35,402 nt of DNA, taken from the NCBI GenBank assembly GCA_904420465.1, contig CAJFVL010000012.1, positions 1 to 35,402 of the forward strand, read 5' to 3'. Below the pieces are notes generated by a model. The model saw only the letters and a list, made by a program, of their open reading frames with translations, was not told the DNA's origin and did not search any database. A program made the translations under genes and the position numbers. The stretch is from an uncultured Clostridium sp. (GTDB taxonomy: Bacteria; Bacillota; Clostridia; Oscillospirales; Oscillospiraceae). This document shows positions 28,744 to 35,402 of the stretch, piece by piece. Positions within the stretch are counted from its first letter, which is position 1. Every line of letters begins with the position of its first letter.

Positions 28744-30483
28744 TTGCTGGCGCTGTTTCTTACCCATCTTCAAGGCTATAAACGGCAGGCGCTCCTGTCC
28801 CCCGTTCTCATTGTGCTGGAGGTTGTGTGCGAGCTGCTGCTGCCCCTGGTCATGGCGGAAATTGTGGACACCGCAATCCCCGCGGGAGATGAGGGCTACA
28901 TTTTTCAGCTGGGTATCCTGATGCTGGTCCTCGCCCTGGCCGCCATGGCCTGCGGCGTGGGCTCCGCCAAATACGCCACCTTTGCCAGCCAGGGCTTTGG
29001 GGCCAATCTGCGCCAGTGCCTCTTTGACAAGGTGCAGGAATTTTCCTTTGCCGATATTGACCGCTTCTCCTCCGCCTCTCTGATTACCCGTATGACCAAC
29101 GATGTCAATGCCATGACCATGATGCTGTCCATGGGGCTGCGGATGCTGGTCCGCGCCCCGGTGATGCTGGCGGCCGCCCTGGTGATCAGCATCACTCTGA
29201 ACGCCCGGCTGGCCCTGGTGCTGGCGGTGGTCATTCCCCTTATGATCCTGGTCATCGGTGTGCTGATGAAGCTGTGCACCAAACTGTTCGAGACGGTGCA
29301 GAAGCGGATCGACGCGCTGAACAACACCCTCCAGGAGAATCTGGTGGCCGTCCGGGTGGTCAAGGCCTTTGTCCGGGGAAATTTTGAGCGGAAGAAGTTC
29401 AAGCAGGCCAACGACGACCTGATGCAGGCCGGTCTGGCGGTGGGGCTGCGGATCATCGCCATCCTGCCGGTGATGATGCTGGCCATGAACGGGGCCACGG
29501 TGGCGGTGCTCTATTTCGGCGGCCGGATGGTCATGGGGGCGGAGTTTGACCTGGGCAGCCTTCAGGCTTTCATCAACTATATCTTTCAGATCCTGATGAG
29601 CGTGATGATGGTGGCCATGTCCCTGCTTCAGCTCTCCCGAGCCCAGGCCTGCGCCCGCCGCATCCATGAGGTTTTGAGCACCGAGCCCTCGGTGGAGGAC
29701 CGGCCGGAGGCCGCCGGGCGGCCCCTGCCCGAGCCCCGGGGGGCGGTGGAATTCCAAGATGTATCCTTCAAGTACGCCGCCGGCGGCACGGGAGACGATG
29801 TGCTCTCCCACGTCAGCTTCACAGTCCGGCCGGGGCAGTTTATTGCCATTGTGGGGGGAACCGGCACCGGAAAGTCCACGCTGGTCAATCTGATTCCACG
29901 GTTTTACGATGTCACCGGCGGGGCCGTCCTGGTGGATGGGACAGACGTGCGGGACTATCCCCTGGAGGAGCTGCGCAGCCGGATCGGCATGGTGCTTCAG
30001 ACCAATGTTCTTTTCTCGGGCACCATCCGGGAGAACCTGCTGTGGGGTGATCCCAACGCCACCGAGGAGCAGATGATTCAGGCGGCCAGGGACGCCCAGG
30101 CCTATGATTTCATCATGTCCTTCCCGGACGGATTTGACACCAACCTGTCCCAGGGAGGCGTCAACGTATCCGGCGGGCAGAAGCAGCGGCTGTGCATCGC
30201 CCGGGCCATGCTGCGGAAACCCGCGGTGCTCATTCTGGATGACTCCACCTCGGCGGTGGACTCCACCACCGAGGCGGCCATTCGCGCCTCCTTTGCCCGG
30301 AACCTGAAGGGCACCACCGTCATCATGATTGCCCAGCGCATCTCCTCGGTGCAGTATGCCGACGAAATCCTGATCCTGGATGATGACCACATTGCCGGCC
30401 GGGGGACCCATGAGGAGCTGCTGGCCTCCAGCCGGATCTATCAGGAGATCTACCAGTCTCAGCAGGAAGGGGTGAAGGAGTAA
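28744..30483 (+). CDS. ABC exporter half-transporter (TMD-NBD), TTG start likely
   Basis: GGTGTGKSTLVNLIPRFYDV, VNVSGGQKQRLCIARAMLRKPAVLILDDSTSAVD; AGGAGG upstream. Confidence 0.92.
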   Translation: MLALFLTHLQGYKRQALLSPVLIVLEVVCELLLPLVMAEIVDTAIPAGDEGYIFQLGILMLVLALAAMACGVGSAKYATFASQGFGANLRQCLFDKVQEFSFADIDRFSSASLITRMTNDVNAMTMMLSMGLRMLVRAPVMLAAALVISITLNARLALVLAVVIPLMILVIGVLMKLCTKLFETVQKRIDALNNTLQENLVAVRVVKAFVRGNFERKKFKQANDDLMQAGLAVGLRIIAILPVMMLAMNGATVAVLYFGGRMVMGAEFDLGSLQAFINYIFQILMSVMMVAMSLLQLSRAQACARRIHEVLSTEPSVEDRPEAAGRPLPEPRGAVEFQDVSFKYAAGGTGDDVLSHVSFTVRPGQFIAIVGGTGTGKSTLVNLIPRFYDVTGGAVLVDGTDVRDYPLEELRSRIGMVLQTNVLFSGTIRENLLWGDPNATEEQMIQAARDAQAYDFIMSFPDGFDTNLSQGGVNVSGGQKQRLCIARAMLRKPAVLILDDSTSAVDSTTEAAIRASFARNLKGTTVIMIAQRISSVQYADEILILDDDHIAGRGTHEELLASSRIYQEIYQSQQEGVKE

Positions 30484-32633
30484 TGCCCGGACCCAACCGC
30501 GCCCCAAGGGGGGGCTATCAAAAGCCGAAGGACCTGAAAAAGACCATTCTCCGCCTGCTGGGCTATCTCACCCGCAGCAAGCTGCCCCTGATGGCAGTGC
30601 TGGGCTGCCTGCTCATCTCTGTGTGCACCAATATCGGCGGCTCCTATATGCTGCGGGGCATTATCAATGACTTTATCTGGTCAGGATGCACCGACTTTGC
30701 CGGACTGGGCCGGGCCATTCTGCGGCTGATCTGCGTCTATCTGCTGGGCTGCCTGGCCACCTACTGCCAGTCCGCCGTCATGGTCCGGCTGGCCCAGCGG
30801 GGCGTCAACCGCCTGCGTGGGGACCTCTTCGACAAGCTTCAGGATCTGCCGCTGTCCTACTTCGACCAGCATCCCCATGGAGAGCTGATGAGCCGCTTCA
30901 CCAATGATGCGGACAACGTGCAGCTGGCCCTGGAGCAGAGTGTGGTGTCCATGTGCTCCAGCTGCCTGATGTTCGCGGGGCTGGTGGTCATGATGCTCTT
31001 TATCAACTGGCAGCTGTTTCTGGTTACCGCTGTTATCCTGGTCGTCACCATGACCGTGTTCAACCGGCTGGGAGGGCGCAGCCGCCGCTTTTATCAAAAG
31101 CAGCAGGCCGCCCTGGGCGATGTCAACGGCGATATCCAGGAGATGATCGAGGGTCTGAAGGTGGTCAAGGCCTTCACCCATGAGGAGCAGGCCAAGGAGC
31201 AGTTCCGCAGGCTCAACGAGGCCTACCGGGATGCCGCCCAGAAGGCTAATTTCTACTCCGGTGTGATCATGCCGATCTCGGGCAACCTGATGAATATCAG
31301 CTACGCCCTCACCGCCTCCTTCGGAGGGCTGCTGTCCGTCCTTCAGGGCTTTGATTTGGGCGGCCTGGTGGTCTACCTCAACTACTCCCGGCAGGTGGGC
31401 CAGCCCCTGAACCAGATCTCCCAGCAGATGACCACCCTGCTTTCCGCCCTGGCGGGCGCTGAACGCATTTTCGAGGTGATGGATACCCCGCCTGAGGCAA
31501 ACGAGGGAACAATCACGCTGGTCCAGGCGGACAAGGATGCCAACGGCACCCTGTCCCAGGCCGGGGGGCACACCCGGATCTGGGCCTGGAAAACCCCGCG
31601 CTCCGCGGGGCTGGCTCTGGTGCCCGTGCTGGTTGGGGCGGATGAAGCCCTCACTGAGCTGGGCCAGGCCGAGCGGGAGAAGGGCGGGCTGCGCCTGCTG
31701 CCCCCCGGCGTGGACTCCAGCGAGGGGATCTGGGTAAGGGCGGCGCCCGATGGGAGTCTGACTGAGGTGACGGACCTGTCCGTCCTCGCCGGCCATCGCT
31801 GGGCCTGGAAGTACCCGGACCACACAGGCGCGCCCTCCCTCCACCTGATCCGGGGCACCGTGCGGAATGTCCCGGGGGAGGACTACTACCTCACCGAGCT
31901 GAAAGGGGCGGTCCGCTTTCGCCATGTGGATTTCTCCTATGTCCCCGGCAAGCAGATTTTAAAGGATGTGTCCGTCTACGCCAATCCGGGTCAGAAGATC
32001 GCCTTTGTGGGCTCCACCGGCGCGGGGAAAACCACCATCACGAACCTGATCAACCGCTTTTATGAAATTCAGGGCGGCCTGATCACCTATGACGGTATTG
32101 ACGTGAAGGCCATCCGCAAGGAGGACCTGCGCCGGTCCCTGGGGATGGTTCTTCAGGACACCCACCTGTTCACCGGCACAGTCATGGAAAATATCCGTTA
32201 CGGAAGGCTGGACGCCACTGACGAGGAGTGTATCGCCGCCGCCAAGAGCGCCAACGCCCACTCCTTTATCCGCCGCCTGCCTGACGGCTACCATACCATG
32301 GTCACCGGAGACGGGGCCAATCTGTCCCAGGGCCAGCGCCAGATGCTGGCCATCGCCCGGGCCGCTGTGGCCGATCCGCCGGTGATGATCCTGGACGAAG
32401 CCACCTCCTCCATTGACACCCGCACCGAGGCCCTGATCCAGCGGGGTATGGACGCGCTGATGGAGGGCCGGACGGTCTTTGTCATTGCCCATCGGCTGTC
32501 CACCGTCCGCAACTCCAACTGCATCGTGGTTATTGAGCACGGCCAGATTGAGGAGAAGGGAGACCACCGCCAGCTGCTGGAGAAGCAGGGGCGCTACTAT
32601 CGTCTCTATACCGGGCAGTTCCAGCTGAGCTGA
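30483..32633 (+). CDS. ABC exporter half-transporter (partner) with long TMD-NBD insertion
   Basis: GSTGAGKTTITNLINRFYEI, LSQGQRQMLAIARAAVADPPVMILDEATSSID; start overlaps previous stop (TAATG). Confidence 0.93.
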   Translation: MPGPNRAPRGGYQKPKDLKKTILRLLGYLTRSKLPLMAVLGCLLISVCTNIGGSYMLRGIINDFIWSGCTDFAGLGRAILRLICVYLLGCLATYCQSAVMVRLAQRGVNRLRGDLFDKLQDLPLSYFDQHPHGELMSRFTNDADNVQLALEQSVVSMCSSCLMFAGLVVMMLFINWQLFLVTAVILVVTMTVFNRLGGRSRRFYQKQQAALGDVNGDIQEMIEGLKVVKAFTHEEQAKEQFRRLNEAYRDAAQKANFYSGVIMPISGNLMNISYALTASFGGLLSVLQGFDLGGLVVYLNYSRQVGQPLNQISQQMTTLLSALAGAERIFEVMDTPPEANEGTITLVQADKDANGTLSQAGGHTRIWAWKTPRSAGLALVPVLVGADEALTELGQAEREKGGLRLLPPGVDSSEGIWVRAAPDGSLTEVTDLSVLAGHRWAWKYPDHTGAPSLHLIRGTVRNVPGEDYYLTELKGAVRFRHVDFSYVPGKQILKDVSVYANPGQKIAFVGSTGAGKTTITNLINRFYEIQGGLITYDGIDVKAIRKEDLRRSLGMVLQDTHLFTGTVMENIRYGRLDATDEECIAAAKSANAHSFIRRLPDGYHTMVTGDGANLSQGQRQMLAIARAAVADPPVMILDEATSSIDTRTEALIQRGMDALMEGRTVFVIAHRLSTVRNSNCIVVIEHGQIEEKGDHRQLLEKQGRYYRLYTGQFQLS

Positions 32634-32643
32634 CGGACAAGAG

Positions 32644-32689
32644 AAAACGTGAGAGGGACTTCCCGGATGGGAAGTCCCTCTCACGTTTT
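32644..32689. terminator. Bidirectional terminator
   Basis: AAAACGTGAGAGGGACTTCCC GGAT GGGAAGTCCCTCTCACGTTTT, 21-bp perfect stem. Confidence 0.9.
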
Positions 32690-32767
32690 GTGTACCCCTG
32701 GACCTGGTATGGCAACGGTCCTCCTTATGGAAGGACAAGACGGACACGGCTTAAGAAGGGCCTGCTG

Positions 32768-32857
32768 CTACTTTTTCTTTCTGCCGACGTTGCTTCCGAT
32801 AACCGCAACCGCCAGGATCACCGCAATTGCCAGAAGAAAGATTGTTCCGCCATTCAT
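32768..32857 (-). CDS. 29-aa single-TM small membrane protein MNGGTIFLLAIAVILAVAVIGSNVGRKKK
   Basis: RBS AGGGGGG 7-8 nt before ATG; hydrophobic core and RKKK tail; not in ORF track; faces the bidirectional terminator at 32644-32689. Confidence 0.55.
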   Translation of the reverse strand: MNGGTIFLLAIAVILAVAVIGSNVGRKKK

Positions 32858-33142
32858 GGCAAGTCCCCCCTTTTTTGATTCTTAACGAAATTTTTTTGAT
32901 TTCCTCTATATTTTAACGAAATCTTTATATAGAGTTTAGCAGAACAGGAGGAAAAAATCAAGAGGACCAACCTTTTTTTGTGAAAAATGACGTCGCAGCT
33001 TTTCACCTCCCCGGAAATATTAAAAAAATATGGCGAACTATTGAAAAAGCAGCGAAAATTCGATATATTTGATTGGAAATTTCATTCCTGCGGCCGTGTC
33101 TCCCAGAGCCGGAACACGCCGGTTTGAACGATAAACGGCAAA

Positions 33143-33180
33143 AAAGCAACACCTTGTCCGCCTGAACAAGGTGTTGCTTT
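33143..33180. terminator. Bidirectional terminator of LytTR operon
   Basis: AAAGCAACACCTTGT / ACAAGGTGTTGCTTT, 15-bp perfect stem. Confidence 0.85.
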
Positions 33181-33192
33181 CTGTATAAAATC

Positions 33193-33705
33193 TTAATACA
33201 TTGGAAGGAAAAACAGCCAGGGAGCGGTGACAATGGCCAGCGCCAGGGCCAGGGTGCGGCTCTGCCCTCCGTCCAGCTCCGGGACGCGCCGGAACACCCG
33301 GCGGTCAAAGCGGCAGATGCACACTCCGGCCAGAGCGGTCCCGACGGCCGTCCAGGCCAGAGCCAGCGGGTGCCGGAAGGGGTTGACCGTCATGGCCATG
33401 GCAAAATCGCTGATCCAGCCGCCGGTCCCGCCCGCGTCCAGCGCCCAGGCCCCGAACAGGCCGGCGGCCAGCCAAAGAGCCCCAATGATATCGGACAGGA
33501 AGCCGTACAGCCATACCCTCCACCAGCACCGCCGCAGCACCGCCCCCTTGGCCGGGTGCCGCAGGGCCAGCAGGACAAGGAAAAGCACGGCGCAGTCGAT
33601 GACCAGATTTCCGAAGAAGGTAACCAGAAACACTGGCGGGCTGGGCCAGAACATGATAATCCAGATGGGGAAGATCACGTTGTAAAGACGGGTTTCACGC
33701 TTCAC
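33193..33705 (-). CDS. Membrane protein, unknown function (GTG start, GTGA overlap with upstream gene)
   Basis: MKRETRLYNVIFPIWIIMFWPSPPVFLVTFFGNLVIDCAVLFLVLLAL...; RBS GGAGGAGG. Confidence 0.7.
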   Translation of the reverse strand: MKRETRLYNVIFPIWIIMFWPSPPVFLVTFFGNLVIDCAVLFLVLLALRHPAKGAVLRRCWWRVWLYGFLSDIIGALWLAAGLFGAWALDAGGTGGWISDFAMAMTVNPFRHPLALAWTAVGTALAGVCICRFDRRVFRRVPELDGGQSRTLALALAIVTAPWLFFLPMY

Positions 33706-34559
33706 AGGGCCTCCTCCTTTCCGGGACCGGGTCTTTTCCGGCTCAGGGTCGCCCCTGCCAGATTCCCTGCCAGAGCGGGCAGGACAAAGAGCAGGCAGTG
33801 GGGCAGGGCGGTGTAGTTGTACAGCAGGAGCACAGTGGTCAGGCAGAGAAGCCCCCCTTCCACAGGATACAGCAGGCACACCCCAGCCCGCCGGCCCAGG
33901 GACAGACCGGAGAAGAGCCCCCCCACCGGATACAACAGATAGGGCAGCAGCAGTCCGGTGAGCACCGGCACGTCGGGAGGGTCCAGCAGCCGCAGAACGA
34001 CAGGCAGCAGGACGCACAGTCCCAGGGCAAAGGCCAGATAGGGGAGAGACTCCTTCCACTTCAGGGGGGAGGGGCCAGGCGCCAGTCCCAGTCTGGAGCG
34101 CAGGTCGGCCACCTCGGCGTACCAGCCCACCCACCGGGCCAGCCAGATGAGCAGATAGACCGCCGCCAGCAAAATCAGGTAGACGGCCAGGGCCTGCCAG
34201 TTCCAGGCCCAGCCCAGCAGCCAGGTGGTCAGGGACAGCAGCCCGGCAGTCACCATGAAATGCGCCAGGGAACGCAGAAGCAGGCTTTTGCCATCGTCGG
34301 CAAAAGGGAGGGTGGCCAGTGCCGCGACCGCCCCCATTGCAAAGTACAGCAGGAGCTGAATGACAAGGGCCAGAGGCTGAGAGCCCACCAGCCATACCAG
34401 CTGGGAGCTGATCAGCCGGAAGGGGGTGTGAAAGCCCATGGAGATAAGCCCGCCGCTGACCAAATCGTTGAACAGTCCCCCCACGGGAATCATCACGGCT
34501 ATGCCCAAAATGCCGCCCAGTCCGATACGGAGGACCGCCCGCTTATCAGTCTTGTTCAT
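33702..34559 (-). CDS. Membrane protein with DUF3021-like N-terminal part and extra C-terminal TM domain
   Basis: Adjacent to LytTR gene; hydrophobic segments; ATG at 34559 with AAAGGAG. Confidence 0.65.
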   Translation of the reverse strand: MNKTDKRAVLRIGLGGILGIAVMIPVGGLFNDLVSGGLISMGFHTPFRLISSQLVWLVGSQPLALVIQLLLYFAMGAVAALATLPFADDGKSLLLRSLAHFMVTAGLLSLTTWLLGWAWNWQALAVYLILLAAVYLLIWLARWVGWYAEVADLRSRLGLAPGPSPLKWKESLPYLAFALGLCVLLPVVLRLLDPPDVPVLTGLLLPYLLYPVGGLFSGLSLGRRAGVCLLYPVEGGLLCLTTVLLLYNYTALPHCLLFVLPALAGNLAGATLSRKRPGPGKEEAL

Positions 34560-34561
34560 GG

Positions 34562-35014
34562 TCAACGCTCCTTTCTCAGTCCTAGAGCTTCTTTGATTTT
34601 CTTGACATACCGCCGGGAGACATAGGTGCTGACCGAATGATTCAGGGTCATGCGGATGGTCCCTGTCAAGGACAGGTCCAGGGCGGTGACACGGTCCAGA
34701 TTGACAATCTCCGAATTGGAGATGCGGACAAACCGCCGCCGGTCCAGCCGCTCCTCCAGCTCATACAGCCGCAGACGGACAGCGTATACATCCTGTTCAG
34801 TCTGGGCCGACACTCCCCGGCCGTCGGCGTAGAAGCGGAGAAAATCCCGCTGCGCCACCACATCGGCTCTGTCTCCGCGCCACACGGTGAGAGGGCCCAG
34901 AGACAGCCCGGCCAGCTGGCCGGCCAGCTCCTCCAGCTCCGGGGTGGCCTCCGCCGACAGAATGATGATTTTAGGCTCTCTCCGGCCTGGCTCCAGTTTC
35001 CATTCCACATCCAC
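34562..35014 (-). CDS. LytTR-domain DNA-binding regulator (GTG start)
   Basis: RRRFVRISNSEIVNLDRVTALDLSLTGTIRMTLNHSVSTYVSRRYVKKIKEALGL; RBS GGAAGGAGGGG before VDVEWKLE; tracked start at 35224 would run through the tRNA-like promoter. Confidence 0.88.
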   Translation of the reverse strand: MDVEWKLEPGRREPKIIILSAEATPELEELAGQLAGLSLGPLTVWRGDRADVVAQRDFLRFYADGRGVSAQTEQDVYAVRLRLYELEERLDRRRFVRISNSEIVNLDRVTALDLSLTGTIRMTLNHSVSTYVSRRYVKKIKEALGLRKER

Positions 35015-35132
35015 GGAAATCCCCTCCTTCCCCGTTCCAGTTTCAGTATAGCCAAGTCCCCGCGCCCCGTCCAGCGTTTTGGCGCAGACGGTCGTTTTCA
35101 GCGTACATCTGGCGCTGCCGCAGGATTTGCGG

Positions 35133-35161
35133 TTGACAGGGCCGCCGCCTTGGGATAAAAT
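35133..35161 (+). promoter_or_regulatory. Consensus promoter of the tRNA-like array
   Basis: TTGACA - 17 nt - TAAAAT, 21 nt upstream of first tRNA-like unit. Confidence 0.75.
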
Positions 35162-35182
35162 ACAAACGGTTCCGTGAGACAA

Positions 35183-35251
35183 GCCCCCGTAGCTCAGTTG
35201 TATAGAGCGACCGCCTCCTAACAATCGAACCGTTCGAATCCCGGAGCCTTG
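35183..35251 (+). tRNA. tRNA-Arg(CCU)-like unit 1: canonical 5' half, non-canonical 3' half
   Basis: Acceptor GCCCCCG, D-arm GCTC/GAGC, anticodon loop CTCCTAA; the anticodon 3' strand and acceptor 3' strand do not pair; residual TTCGAAT is displaced. Confidence 0.5.
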
Positions 35252-35275
35252 TATAACTGAATAATTTCTGTATAT

Positions 35276-35352
35276 GCCCCCGTACCTCAGATGGATAGAG
35301 GGTCCGCCTCCTAAGAGAACTAACTACGGTTCACTAAAGGAGGCGGCGTGGG
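35276..35352 (+). tRNA. tRNA-Arg(CCU)-like unit 2: canonical 5' half, 3' half replaced by a complementary arm
   Basis: GCCCCCG, D-arm CCTC/GAGG, loop CTCCTAA; CCGCCTCCT (35304-35312) pairs with AGGAGGCGG (35338-35346). Confidence 0.5.
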
Positions 35353-35381
35353 ATAACTTTGTTAAGTTCAAAATTTAATAT

Positions 35382-35402
35382 GTGCCAGTAGCTCAGTTGG
35401 AT
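35382..35402 (+). tRNA. Third tRNA or tRNA-like unit, truncated by window end
   Basis: GTGCCAGTAGCTCAGTTGGAT: acceptor 5' strand plus start of D-arm. Confidence 0.5.

Noticed and set aside
28656-28781. 41-aa plus-strand ORF (MEMLNGCREPELPSRRLRRAHRS...) overlapping the exporter start
   Set aside because: Has a weak RBS and overlaps the TTG start of the exporter; could be a leader ORF but no compositional or structural support.
28630-30507. 625-aa minus-strand ORF antisense to the ABC exporter
   Set aside because: His/Gln/Gly-rich antisense shadow of an unambiguous ABC transporter gene.
35183-35352. Two functional canonical tRNA-Arg(CCU) genes
   Set aside because: 3' strands of the anticodon, T and acceptor arms do not pair with the 5' strands; only the 5' halves are canonical.

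Overview
High-GC Firmicutes (Clostridia/Oscillospiraceae-like) chromosomal window. Left to right: the 3' part of a large acidic surface-type protein gene; an orphan phage-tail-like gene; hpf; birA; csoR and a P1B-type metal ATPase; a methyl-accepting chemotaxis protein; the conserved block ftsH-hpt-tilS / dnaB-rplI-gdpP; a metNIQ plus M20 amidohydrolase operon with a LysR regulator upstream; a lysine-riboswitch-controlled amino-acid ABC transporter; an XRE-regulated membrane-protein operon divergent from a heterodimeric ABC exporter; and a LytTR/DUF3021-like operon. At the right edge lies a promoter-driven tandem series of tRNA-Arg(CCU)-like 5' halves with non-canonical 3' halves. The strongest candidates for something undescribed are (1) that tRNA-like array (35183-35402, cut by the window edge) and (2) a 34-aa Met-rich leader peptide followed by an intrinsic terminator directly upstream of metN, which looks like peptide-mediated attenuation. 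Other well-supported regulatory structures are a lysine riboswitch with its L2-L3 kissing loop, a nested double CsoR operator, and a double-palindrome XRE operator. All calls come from reading the sequence; no database search was run.
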